In this document: piece after piece, positions 1 to 11,500 of the stretch | How positions within the stretch are numbered: position 1 is the stretch's first letter | Layout: each line of letters begins with the position of its first letter | Source of the DNA: Aquatica leii | Taxonomy: Eukaryota; Arthropoda; Insecta; Coleoptera; Lampyridae | DNA length: 64,000 bases | Direction: 5' to 3' | Assembly: GCA_035610365.1 (NCBI GenBank) | Contig: CM069437.1 | Location: forward strand, 57,808,093-57,872,092 | The notes under the pieces: generated by a model | Database searches by the model: none | What the model was told of the DNA's origin: nothing | What the model saw: only the letters and a program-made list of their open reading frames with translations | Made by a program: the position numbers and the translations under genes

Positions 1-340
1 AGAACAACTGAAAGCAGTCTGCATTCCATACGTCAGAAACTTTTCTGAAACTATAAAACGCGTAGATAAATATTACAAAAAGATCATCAAATATCATTAG
101 AAGTATGATCTCTGACCCGAGACTAGTCAAGACTTCAAAAAACTGCATCTACGAAGTCCCGTGTAAATGTGGCAGAGCATACGTGGTGGAAACCAAAAGA
201 TGCTTTAAAGTCAAATTAAAGAAACACTAAACTCATACGCAGAAAGGAAAGATATCCAGATCACTCACGATAAGAACAACAAAGAATAAAGTAGACAGAA
301 ACAAAGATCATACACAGAAAGAAACATTGATATTTTAAAT
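1..340 (+). mobile_element. Penelope-like element fragment, endonuclease end
   Basis: This is a broken piece of a PLE, cut by the left window edge. One frame from base 2 reads like the linker before the endonuclease (IPYVRNFSETIKRV). Another frame from base 141 reads NCIYEVPCKCGRAYVVETKR, which fits the start of a GIY-YIG domain (Y, then C-x-C, then Y-V-x-E-T-x-R). The two parts are in different frames and the second stops after about 30 residues, so nothing functional remains. PLEs encode a reverse transcriptase followed by this endonuclease. The fragment matches none of the other PLE families here closely enough by eye to be assigned to one. Confidence 0.7.
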
Positions 341-2049
341 TTTAAAACGTCTTTACGTATTGCGTTAATTATTGTTTTTTTTTTAATTTTCTGTTATCTA
401 CAACATAAATTGTTGGTAAAATAATTACAGCAGATACCAATCTTTATTTCTTCGTATTGACACTGACTTAACTTAACAAAATGTACTTTGTGTACTCGAT
501 TACGTTTATCTGCGGTTGTAACCAAAACCAAACTTCAGCTAAATAAACAAACAAAAGTTGGAATATAAAAAGTATAAATTCTAAATTCAGCTTTCTTAGA
601 ACTTAGTTCGACAACTTGCTACATTTCTGTTTTGATGTCTTCAGTTGGCACTGTGACAAAGTGATTTGTGTAAATTGCCGATAAACTTTATTTTGAAGTA
701 TAAATTTTACATTAAGATAATGTTATTTTTAAGAACTTGAAAGTTTGAACTGTAGAAGCTTGGCTTGGCTAATCTTAAACTTTATTTATAAAATACTTGG
801 TTTGATGTTTCAAAAGCTTTGCTTGATTTTTCAAAAACTTGGCTTTTAGTCTTCATTTAAAGACCGATTTATAAACTTGACGTTAAAGTTGCGGTTGGCA
901 GTTGCAGTTGACGCTCATTCTAAAAATATAAAGTTGGCCTTAAACGCATTAATATTGACAGTTGCCACTGCTGTTTGCCGTTTGCGTTCTTTTCATGTGT
1001 AGTTTGATTTCGTTTAAAGATAACCAAGCTTTGAACTTAGCCGTTCAACGTTTTAAAAATTATTAAATTAATCACATGATTAAAATTGGTTGTTGGGAAC
1101 GCGCAGTAAGGTTTAACCCTACTTTTAATCATTTACGAAAATGAAAGAAACGTTGCAAACTTAAAAACGCTTACAAAATAATCTTGTCGGATAATACAAG
1201 ATAGCGATATAAACCCGCAATTAAAAAAATTCAATGTTGGCTACATCCATTATCACAGCACCTATTACATTAAGTCAGCCATATATGCAACACATCGTAC
1301 CGCGATGCAACTTAAAGATAAAGTTTCCATTTCTTTTTGAATTTGAATCACAAAATAAATACTGAATATAATGAGTAATTGTGTAAAAAGGGCGCACATC
1401 AAATTAAATCACTAAACTAAATAAATTTGAAAATTAACACAAAAATTACGTATTTGTGCACTTTAATACAAAGACCCGTTTCTCACGTCACCTATGACGC
1501 TTACATCAATATTGTTTTAGGTTGGTAGTGTTACTATTTAGTAACATTCCGCCGTTTTTACAACGTATGTCGTATATATTTTGTCGTTTTCTTATTCTCT
1601 ATTTCATATTTAAAAACAATTATTGTTGTAATTATTTAGCAATATTTGAGTTTTTTGTTGGTAAGTACTGAATAACAGTTGTAATTTTAAGGTGATCTAT
1701 TTTTTGTAATTTTATATTAATAGCATTTTGCAATGTTTACTTCTGGACAAGACACCGTCATTGTAATGACGCATCTTTGAAATAGTGTTTACAATCCCGA
1801 TAAAACTTAGTCGTATTCTTTTTAAAGTTACATCAATTAATTTATCAAACATTTTCTAGAAGTAAACTTTAATTACGATACTTTCCGACAACATAAACAA
1901 GTTGTAATTAATAAGAATTGCATGTGGAACGCAAAATCCACTGGAAGGGATAACAAACTCACTGCAGCCGTTGTCAAAGACATTCGCAATTGCACGAAAA
2001 AAGTTTTAATAAATCGAAATCAAAATTATCTGTGTCAACAAGTATAAAC
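341..2049. other. AT-rich stretch with no recognised gene
   Basis: No ORF, repeat pair or RNA gene was recognised. A locally more GC-rich patch near 1480-1560 gave no coding match. Confidence 0.5.
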
Positions 2050-2149
2050 TCATTCTACGCTTGTAATAGCGAAGGCTTCCACGGCCGAAATCTATACTAT
2101 ATAAATAAGAATGTCTTCCGGGTTTGGACCGTGTCATTGTTGTTGTAAC

Positions 2150-2205
2150 CAAAGTTGCCAACGTTTCGCCCACTTTCGTAAGGGGCTTCATCAAGGCGTG
2201 ACATA
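2150..2205 (-). ncRNA. Hammerhead-like motif, family A, left arm
   Basis: Read on the minus strand, the motif is TTGATGA, then a stem II of GCCC pairing with GGGC, then GAAA, then a short stem III with GTT pairing with AAC. The hammerhead core is CUGANGA...GAAA; here only the first C has become T. Hammerhead ribozymes are known in the terminal repeats of PLEs. Stem I pairing is weak by eye. Confidence 0.55.
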
Positions 2206-2800
2206 AATCGCAAAACTCAAACAAGTAACCGAAGTCTAACTAAGAACTTCTCAAAAGTTAGGTTATCAACTTATGAAACAAGTCATAATCCAAACTGTGA
2301 AAAGGTAAGAAAGAAAACGATAACTTGAAAAAGCAAATCGAAATCTAATAAAGAACCACTACAGAGTTAGGTAAACAACTTGTGAAACAAGCCAGATTCT
2401 AAACTCCGTAGAAGTGACTTAAGAAGAAATAGTCTCATGGTTTTGAGCTACCCCCTCTTTGGTTCCCTGTCATTTGTCATTTATCAAAAATACGCCCCTT
2501 AGCAACCGTAACCCAATCAGAGTCGAGCTTAACCATCCGTAACGATTTTTCTCCTTTATATACAAAGACTATTTTTTCTTAAGTCATTTCTACAGACTTT
2601 AGAATTTGGCTTGGTTCACAAGTTGTTTACCTAACTCTGTAGTGGTTTTTTGTTAGATTTTTGTTTGCTTTTTCAAGTTATCGTTTTCTTTCTTACCTTT
2701 TCAGAGTTTGGATTATGGTTCGTTTTATAAGTTCATAACCTAACTTCTGAGAAGTTTTTAGTTAGACTTCGGTTACTTGTTTGAGTTTTGCGATTAATTT

Positions 2801-2850
2801 CACGCCCTGATAAAGCCTCTTACGAAAGTGGGCGAAACGTTGGCAACTTC
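2801..2850 (+). ncRNA. Hammerhead-like motif, family A, right arm
   Basis: CTGATAA at 2807-2813 is followed by a stem II (GCC/GGC), GAAA at 2834-2837 and a small stem III GTT-GGC-AAC. The core G of CUGAUGA has become A. The left arm keeps that G but has lost the first C, so their common ancestor probably had an intact core. Confidence 0.55.
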
Positions 2851-2918
2851 GGTTACAACAACAATGACACGGTCCAAACCCGGAAGACATTCTTATCATA
2901 GTATCATTCTAAGTTTAA

Positions 2919-4285
2919 TTTTTAATTTATAAGCATATAATTTTTAGGATTGTCAGTAAGAACTTACCGCAAAACATTTAAAATGTTGCAGTTTATCAAA
3001 AACTACGTGCTTTCAACTTCCTGCAGCGTGTACAATTTTGTGAATGGTTTAATTACATTTAAATAACGATAATTTGTTGGATTTAACTTTATTTATGAAC
3101 AAAGCATGGTTAAGTAGACAAATGAAACTCAAAATTATCGTACTTGGATAACTAAAAATTTACATATCTTTGCAATCTTTTAACTTTAATGTATGAATCG
3201 CAATGCTAAAGAAAAATATAATCGGTTTAATATTTTCTCACAATACTGTAAAAGCCAAAGCGTGTTTTCTTAAAATTTTAAGTAAATTTTTTAAGCATTT
3301 AAATGACTAAAAAATTGTAATTTAGTTACTTTCAACAAGTGCTCATAACACTCAAGCTACAATTGAATTTATTCAACAATTCCACAATAATAAATTTTGT
3401 AATGTTTTGTAAATTTTAAAAATAAGAGTTAACACTGTACGTAGTATTAAACATGCCCAATACAAGGTGTAACATGTGCTTAACAAGATTCCCGGTACAA
3501 ATTGTATTTCTAAACCAATTTATAACGGCATTTACTAAGTGATGAATTGGAATAAGTAAGTAGAACCTTGCCAGGCACCTACAAACAATCGTAATCAGGT
3601 CGCTTCAATGGAACGCAATGTTGCCGACTAACCAATTGGTCCAATAGAAGGTAAGTTAAAATAAACGTTACATGGAGTAGCCAAATTGGACAAATGGACA
3701 AAAAATGTAAAGCAGGAACTACTATAAATACTGTTAAAAACACTGTTAAAATAGAAAAAAAGAAAAAAAACAACATGGTTAAATGTTATCCAAAGAGCAA
3801 TGTCTGAACGAAACTTAGAGCATAATAATTATAATGACCGAAGAAGATGGTAAATGAAATCTGTAAAGCGTAGAAAAAAGCTATAAAACGAAAAAACAAT
3901 GAATGTTTCTTTTGCGTTTTAAAAATGCAGGCAATGTATGTGCCTGCTAATATTGACGTTTAACATTGAATAAGATGTTCAAAAAAAAAAAATTTTTTTT
4001 AGATAACCATTCTAAGTGAGCTAACCAAAACTCGTTTGTTATATTTTTTGTGTTTTTACTAGTAGATAAACTATTCCTAATAAGGAGTAAACACAGGCTT
4101 GTATACCAACCGTCATTTTTCAGGCATAAGCAAAATCATAATATTTCTTCTACATCAAAAAGTAAACTTAGACTAAAATAACTAATTTTTAAAAATTTTA
4201 CTACTTTAACTAAGTATGAAATTGTAACAGTATTTTGTACTTGACGACAGTGTGTGACAATAGCACAGAAACAATTATTTTACTA
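2919..4285. other. AT-rich stretch with no recognised gene
   Basis: Only short ORFs are present. The one at 3579-3776 on the minus strand is a hydrophobic, low-complexity reading of a T-rich/A-rich tract and is not convincing. Confidence 0.5.
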
Positions 4286-4458
4286 CAAAATCTTAAGCTT
4301 TCGCTGTTGTTATGTTTATGATTATAAACGACTTTCGGCTTAAACCGCGTCTAGTTAGAGACCCATACTTAGGCTTGGTCCTATTCACTCCTTGAGAGCC
4401 AAAACAAGAAGTAGAACTTGGCCTTTGTCTTATTGTCGTTCCTAAACCCAAACAAACT

Positions 4459-4497
4459 GACGCTTTGCAAGACATTGCAGCTTGCATGTTCAGAGTG
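4459..4497 (-). ncRNA. Hammerhead relic, family B 3' end
   Basis: It aligns base for base with the intact motif at 6670-6710, but reads CTGAACA and AAAGCGTC where that copy has CTGAAGA and GAAACGTC. Core positions are therefore lost. Stem II (GCAAG/CTTGC) is kept. Confidence 0.5.
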
Positions 4498-4793
4498 GTA
4501 AATGTCACTGAAGAAAAAAGTGTAAGTGACAATATTTATACCAATATCGATTAGCGTGATTAACAGACTTTATTTTTCAGTTATCGCTTGACTGACTTCG
4601 TTATTACTCAGAGTGAGTGTTTGTGTCCTTTCCAAGAAGGTTGATCTATGTTTTAGAAGATATAATACTGGTAGTCAAGATTTACTAGTCTTAAACCGTC
4701 TTTTCGGTTCATATTACATGGATGTTTTTCTATTTCCACAGCTTTGCGGATTAGTCTGGGAAAGTGGAAAAGAGTTCTAGCCAACACTGCAGT

Positions 4794-6654
4794 TTAGTCA
4801 AAGTTCAGCGTGTGTCCTTGGTTCCACACGTGTTCTGCCACTGCTAATTTAGTAACTCCGCGATGTTTGCAGTCAGCCATACGTTCTTTTACTCTAACTT
4901 TAATAGAGCGTCCCGTCTGGTCTATATAACTTGATCCACAGGAACAAGGAATTTTGTAAACTCCGGTAAATTTTAAAGCCCCTTGTTTGTCTTTAGCAGA
5001 TGTAAACCAGGTGTTCAGGGTATCCTTAGTTGTAAAGACAGTTTTAATATTATGTTTCTTAAGCACCCCGCTTATTTTGTCTGTCGAACCCATACAGTAT
5101 GGTAAATAAGCGGTGCTAGTAGGAGATGATAAGTCTTCTTCGACTTTTGGATTTATTGCTCTTTTCCATGCGTTTTGGATCTCTTTGAACTCATATCCAT
5201 TTTGTTAAAAGGACTCCAACAGTGTTTCTTTTTTCTTTTGTAGATTTTCATTATCTGACACACGTATAGCTTTTTAGCTAATGTATGCAAAACAGTATTT
5301 TTTTGTACTGGATGGTTGTGAGATTTGGCGTTTAAGTATCTATTAGTGTGCGTTTTCTTTCTATAAACAAAATGCCCCAATTTTTCGTTATTTTTCTTTA
5401 TCCCCAGTACATCAAGAAAGGCTAGACTGCTGTTATGTTCTAACTTCATAGTAAATTTAATGGTATTATGTGCAGAGTTTAGATGTTGAAAGAACTGATT
5501 CAGTTTATCTTTCCCATGAGGCCATACAACAAACGTTGTGACGCACTTGATAATATAAGCAACGAAGTACCTACAGATAGAAGCTTATTGAGGAGGACTC
5601 TGCCCATCAACTCAAATCGAAAAAGGGAGTAGGAAATAAAACTTAATGGGCGCCACCTGTTTGATAAAACCTCCTCTGATACTAGCAGATAAACAGGAAC
5701 CGTACTATATCAAATACAAAGCACTGATACCAATAACAAAATTTTATTGTGAGTTACACTTAAGAACCAACTAATAAAGTAAAATTAAACACATAGGTGC
5801 AGATATATACAATTATATAAAAAAATACCCTTTTGGTGGCTTAAATTACTCTGATATCCCTAATAACAAAACTGATTTCATAAACGTTGATACCGATTAA
5901 CTGATTATTCGTGCACAAATAACACCATTACCATACTCTTCTAACGTAATTATAAACCTAATCATCATGCAACATTTATAAATAAATAAACCAGAGCTAA
6001 TCAATGGCTGATCAATCGGCATCGATCCTACGCAAAACTCAATGACAAACAATTAAACGTCCACTTACCAGTTTACAATCTTATAATTTAAGTGACATTA
6101 CTCAGTTTACGTAATATACTTAGTTCTTTTTTTTTGTTTTTCTAATAAGGTTGTCCCCAAAGAATTTATTAATTCTAATAACGTCGAAGGAACGACAATC
6201 CCAGTTTTAGCAAACCACGGGATATCAATCGGTCACCAATAGCTCGCATTGTTCGCATTCCCGGACTTTTGATTATTACCGTTTTTTGTTGTTATTTGAC
6301 AGCGAAGTGTGCTAGTAGTTGCTAGATGCTGTGAATCGTTTAGATTAGGCAACGAGTTAACAATTAACTAATACATACCCCTTTATAAATTTAAGGGCAC
6401 CCAATAAATCAAAACGAAAGCTTATAGTGGCCGCTCCTTCTACTTGTTTAAACAAGTTGTCGTTATAACTGAAATAAGTGTTTTTAAGACAGAGTTCGAT
6501 GAGCAGAACTTCTTCTTCAGTAATTCTCTCCTTGAGCAAAAACAACACTTCGTCGACCGAGACTTTAATAAATAGAGATACCACGTCAAAGCTGACTAGG
6601 GTATCTTCTTTTGTTATAACCAAGTTATTAATTTTAATGTGAGTTTTTGTATTT
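4794..6654 (-). pseudogene. PLE reverse transcriptase plus GIY-YIG remnant
   Basis: 6357-6650 encodes a reverse-transcriptase stretch with DTLVSFDVVSLF, the PLE form of motif A with the catalytic Asp in FDV. A later piece (5153-5560) contains VVWPHGKDKLNQFF and FTMKLEHNSSLAFLDVLG, the conserved segment after the YVDD box; the YVDD box itself has decayed to a CVTT-like reading. The endonuclease piece (4794-5093) has GVYKIPCSCGSSYIDQTGR, then KVRVKERM and AVAEHVWNQGH. The usual G of Y-I-G-x-T is D here. About 200 residues of the polymerase are missing. A full PLE protein is usually around 800 residues, so this copy is inactive. Confidence 0.75.
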
Positions 6655-6880
6655 GTGTCAACGGCAACCACTCTGAAGATGCAAGCTGTAATGTCTTGCG
6701 AAACGTCAGTTTGTTTGGGTTCACGAACGACAATACGGCAAAGGCTAAGTTCTATTTCTTGTTTTGGCTTTCAAGAAGAGACTACGACCAAGCCTGAGTC
6801 TGGGTGTTTAACTACAACGCGGTCTAAGCCGGAAATTACTTTACTTTTGAAGACAATAAACAAACAATTTGTTGTGTCGT
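6655..6880 (+). repeat. PLE family B 3' terminal repeat, inverted against the element
   Basis: This matches the reverse strand of 4293-4532 and 36629-36880, so it is the 3' non-coding end of family B. It sits in opposite orientation directly against the 5' side of the coding remnant. Reading it as a protein gives a Ser/Thr-rich ORF that I treat as spurious, because the similar ORFs at all three places follow from shared terminal-repeat sequence. Confidence 0.7.
6670..6710 (+). ncRNA. Hammerhead ribozyme, complete core, family B
   Basis: CTGAAGA at 6673-6679 fits CUGANGA. Stem II is GCAAG (6681-6685) pairing with CTTGC (6695-6699), with a 9-base loop. GAAA is at 6700-6703, followed by CGTC to 6707, giving the minimal stem III (A-C with G-T) and the GUC cleavage triplet. 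Stem I starts with ACT pairing with AGT. All invariant core bases are present. Such minimal stem III forms are known from PLE hammerheads, which are thought to work best as tandem copies. Cleavage would fall after 6707. Confidence 0.75.
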
Positions 6881-7922
6881 TGTTTTAAAAACGGTACTCA
6901 ACATTGTTTAAATTTAACACATACTATTATCGATTCTAGTCTGCTAAGAATGAGTTTTTAGGTCTCTTTCATACTTTGACCACTATTTTAAATTTTTGCA
7001 AAAATTTTTCAAAAAACATATTTATATTTTATTTTTTAACACATAATATACTTAAGTTACTTTTAGTTCACGATAAAGGTCAAACTCTTATATTACATAA
7101 ATCTTGGAGTATTTAAACTTACTTGTTCTTTTTGTAATTCTTCCATGTTGGTCAAACAGGTATTTTATTTAGATAGGTATTTAAACGCCGATTTTTCGAA
7201 TACTAATTGCGCTTTTGTTAACCATATTTTGTCTGTGTAATAAAAGATTCTAAACTAGAAATTCTTGAAATAAATAATAATTCTTATAATGAACATATTT
7301 CTTTTACTTAAAAATTGCAAATGCTATTTTATTTTTAATTCTGTTAATAATAATTTTCTATTTTTCTTTATTATTCATTATTATTCTTTTATAAAAAAAT
7401 TTATTAATATAGTAGACTTTCTTAAATTGACGAATATTTGAATTTAGTTAGTATTCTTTATTTATATTTTAACTTAATTATTAGTATTTAGTTATGCTAG
7501 CGTCACGATTAATTGATTAAAATAAAATATAAAAATTATATTGTGGAGCAGACATAAAAAATTAAAACAATAATTTAAATAACACTACTGCTGGTTATGA
7601 ATTTTTTGTTATTAATAAGACGTACAATAGTAGAATTTAGGTTTCCACAGGTTACTTTCATGTTACTATTTTCTATTCTGAAACATTTTTCGTATTCTTG
7701 ATCTCTTACAAGCTCAGCTTTTGACTAACAGGTAAACTGTTTTATGCTAAAGACAAAATTAGTTTATTTTAAACAAAATATATTAAGCAATTTAACAAGT
7801 TTTTGTGTTTTTTAAATTGTTAATCTTAGATTTTATAAATACTAATAGCTAAAACGCAGAAGCACGTTTGTTTTCTTTCTCACAAAAAAAAATTTTTATG
7901 TTTCATGTAATAATTTAAAACA
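6881..7922. other. AT-rich stretch with no recognised gene
   Basis: Very A/T-rich, with only short meaningless ORFs. It ends at the target duplication of the BEL/Pao fossil. Confidence 0.5.
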
Positions 7923-7927
7923 ATAAT
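7923..7927. repeat. 5-bp target duplication ATAAT, left
   Basis: ATAAT here matches 14384-14388 exactly, directly outside the two LTRs. A 5-bp duplication is usual for BEL/Pao. Confidence 0.85.
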
Positions 7928-8422
7928 TGTTTCGGCCACACGGAAGTCGAGCAGCGGACTGTATTTAATGTCAAAGAAAGGAGAGGACTTCCGGTAGCAA
8001 CCCACCGTAATTATCAGTAAACGAAATTGCGAATTACTTACGTTAAGTTTCTGGTTCTTCTGAAAAATCGGGAGCGCACAACCACCCAAACCCGTAATAA
8101 ATCAAGGCCTCGATTCACCCAGAAATGAGCGATTGCTCGACTTACCCTGATCTTAATTCCCTGGTTGGTGGAGATAAGTCTTTAGCACGCACAAAAGGGC
8201 GCACGGTTTAAACACTAAACATCACAATTAACATTTAAGAAAAATTAACGAAATAGAATTCGAGAAAGGAGACGTAATAATCGGTTTAAAACTAAGTAAC
8301 GTACTGTCGTATTTATCAAAAACTTGTATTTACAATGAAACTTAAAAGAGGGGACAGCAAGCCACAAAACCAAAAATGCAACGCGAGGATAACGGCTTAA
8401 AAAGAAAACGCTCGCGCTAACA
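7928..8422 (-). repeat. BEL/Pao LTR, 3' copy (left)
   Basis: 495 bp, the same length as the right copy and about 98.8% identical to it. It begins TGTTTCGG and ends GCTAACA when read on the plus strand. Confidence 0.92.
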
Positions 8423-8548
8423 TACCGCCCACCTAAAATGAGCGATGCTCTATTTTAAAGAAAATTAAAGAGTATATAAAAAAAGGAATAACATAGAAAA
8501 AATAAGAAGGAAAGAAATTTAAACGGGTCCTGGAAGCGGAGCTAACCG

Positions 8549-11500
8549 CTAAAGCGAGCGAGTGAGATGACCACCGGCAGTTTTAACGGTGGCTATCCGA
8601 GAGAGACCATCAGGTCCTGGGTGTAACGCAGTCACTCGACCAAGCAACCATGACATTAGCGGTCGGTTGGAATCCTGAACTAGCACTACATCCCCCACTT
8701 GAGGACCAGGGTTATGTTGAAACCATTTTGTTCGTTGAGTTAAAGTATGCAAATATTCAGCAGACCAGCGACGCCAAAAGTACTGTATTATGCTGTTTTG
8801 ATGACGCCAGCGTTGTTTGAAAGCAAAGTGGTTAGTATCTAGAAAGGAAGGAGAAGATAGTAAAGGCTCACCAATAAGGAAATGGCCCGGACTCAAATAG
8901 TCTGCAGCTTCGGCGGGATCAGATGAAAGGGCGCACAACGGACGGCTATTTAATACCGCTTCGATTTGAGAAAATATGGTACAAAACTCTTCAAATGTAA
9001 AGGCCGTGTTACCAATTTTGCGATATAAAAGACGCTTGGCGGACTTAATAGCGGCTTCCCAAAGTCCTCCAAAATGAGGAGCATATGGAGGATTAAAGAC
9101 CCATTGAATACTACGAAGTGAGAGACGCTCGCACAACGAATGATTGTTTTTGCGCAAAAAATCATACAGCTCAGCAAGCTGTCTAGCAGCGCCAACAAAA
9201 TTGCGGCCACAGTCCGATCTGATGCGAGATGGTATTCCCCGACGCGCGATGAACCTGTCTAAACAAGCAAAGAAAGCTTCTGTAGATAAAGACGAAGCAA
9301 ACTCTAGATGTACAGCTTTGGTTGCGGTGCAGACAAACAAACATAGATAGCCTTTTGTAGTACGAGACGAACGAAGAGTATTAATCTTAACAGTAAAAGG
9401 TCCTGCATAATCTACGCCGGTAACGGTGAAAGCCCTTTGCGGGTTAACGCGATCCGCAGGTAAAGGCGCCATCGTTGGCTTAAACGTGTTAGCTCTAAAG
9501 CGGTGACACGTCATGCATTGACGGATGCGCTTTCTTAGAAGACTACGCAACGAAATGATCCAGAATTTAGTTTGTAATAAAACTTGGACGGTCTGAGGAC
9601 CAGAATGAAGAGAGACGACATGATAGTATGAACACAAAAGAGCGGAGAGATGAGCTTGCTGAGGTAATAGCAGCGGATGACGAGAAGATGACGGCAAAGC
9701 GGAGTGGCCCAGCCTTCCGCCCACCCTAAGGAGACCCTCCTCATCCATAAACGGAGACAACTGTGCTAAAGAGGAAGGGAGGCGTTTACCTTGCCGAAGC
9801 AGCGCAATCTCTTCCCTATAATAAGCGGCTTGAGTGATGCGTACACAAGCATGCGTAGCCTTTTGTAGTTCGGCAGGAAAAAGAGACAGAAGCTTATCAG
9901 AAGAAAAGGTTGAGTTGCGAGCTTGGGTGTTTTGAAAGAAACGAAGTATCCACGCAAACGTACGGTGCAGTTTTTGAAAAGAAGAAAATCGTTCGATGAC
10001 GGGGAGCAAAGGATGAGAAGGCACAACGCGAGCAAGAAGGGTTACGCCAACTTTAAGATCAGGTAGCGAACAATCCAAAATGGTAGGAATAGCAAAAGAC
10101 GGCCACTGCGACAAAGGCTTACTTAGAAAAGTAGGACCGGAAATCCAGAAAGAAGCGCTGCTCATAACTTCAGGAGTAGTACCACGACAGGCTAAATCAG
10201 CAGGATTTTGGGTAGTATCAACGTGATGCCATTGTTGTCGTTCAGTGAGATCGAGAATAGTGACAATACGGTTAGCGACAAAGGTATGAAGACGATACGG
10301 AGGAAGAGAGAGCCATGCAAGAACTACTTGAGCGTCAGTGTAAAGGCGAGCTTCTCTAATAATACTACTGGCAAAAAGAGGTTTAACCGAATGGAAAAGG
10401 CGCGCCAGCAGGAGCGCTCCACATAGTTCGAGTCTTGGAATTGACAAAACTTTTAATGGGGCTAGCTTTGACTTAGCGATTATGAGGTGGCACTATTGTA
10501 TTTGTCGAGACTCAGCGGAACTAGAGCAGGCGTAAATAGCAGCAGCATATACCTTCTGAGAAGCATCGCAGAAATGAAAAGAAGGGGAGATGCATCTTGG
10601 TATGTGTATTTGAGAGAGGTAAGACAAACTGTCGGCCAATTTGTTCCATTGGGTGGCAACAGCCATGCAAAGAACATCATCCCAATCAAGCCCTTCGGTC
10701 CACACACGCTGTAGAACGAGCTTCATTGTAAAAACTAGAGGGAAATGAACCCTAGAAGATCAAATATTCTAGCAATATAAGAAAGTACTGCTTTCTTGGT
10801 GTAGTCGCCACTAAAGGGCTGAACTTGAAAAGAAAAAGTGTCTAAACAATGATTCCAGCACAGTCCAAGGATCAAGACTTATTCTCGGTCGAAAACATTA
10901 GATGAGTTTCTAAATGATCTTCAGGAAGACCTTCTGTAACTTTAGGAACATTATTGGACCATTTTTGCAATTCAAAACCTCTTTTTCCCAAAAGACGAGC
11001 AAGTTCGGTGCGAAGAATTAGCGCGTCCTCAACGGTGCCAACACTGGTTATTACGTCATCAACATACGTATTCTTAAGGATAGATACGGACGCAGTCGGG
11101 TAATGAGATCCTTCGTCCTCAACTAATTGTTGAAGACATCGCTGAGCCAGGTAAGCGGAAGGAGTTAAGCCGTACGTTACCGTATTTAGTTCATACTCGA
11201 CGACAGGATTATGAATGGATTCGCGCCAATAAATGTGTTGTAAACAACGATCTTCACGACGTAATAAAATTTGTCTATACATCATGCGAATGTCACAACA
11301 CAACGCGATCGGATTTAACCTAAAAGTTATCAAAATTGTTGAAATATCCTTTTGCAGCTTAGGACCACTTAAAAGTTGCTCGTTTAAAGACTTGCCATAA
11401 AGAGAAGACGAACCATTAAAAACCACACGAATCTTCGTCCCCTTTTCACTACATTTCGAAACACAGTGATGGGGTAGCACGTATGACGAAGAAGAAGTAG

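Larger units (their letters stand above)
2065..2903. mobile_element. PLE family A: two 3' ends in inverted orientation
   Basis: The left part (about 2065-2437) is the reverse complement of the right part (about 2580-2903). Both are non-coding terminal sequence of one PLE family, with the 3' ends facing outward. The same right-hand sequence recurs at about 52680-53188, downstream of PLE coding remnants, which links this family to a PLE. A candidate diverged 15-bp target duplication flanks it (2050-2064 and 2904-2918, about 11 of 15 matching). Each arm holds a hammerhead-like motif. No ORF is included. Confidence 0.7.
4286..6654 (-). mobile_element. PLE family B, broken copy
   Basis: A PLE read right to left: reverse-transcriptase pieces (about 6357-6650, then 5150-5560), a GIY-YIG endonuclease (about 4794-5093), and a 3' non-coding end with a hammerhead relic (4459-4497). 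Between about 5590 and 6350 the expected middle of the reverse transcriptase is missing and is replaced by unrecognised sequence. At its 5' side, at 6655, it abuts an inverted copy of its own 3' end. The copy at 36605-37980 belongs to the same family. Confidence 0.8.

Noticed and set aside
6655-6888. Ser/Thr-rich ORF, with look-alikes at 4293-4532 and 36629-36880
   Set aside because: The similarity between the three is explained by shared PLE terminal-repeat DNA, which includes the hammerhead motif. No start context or protein family supports translation.
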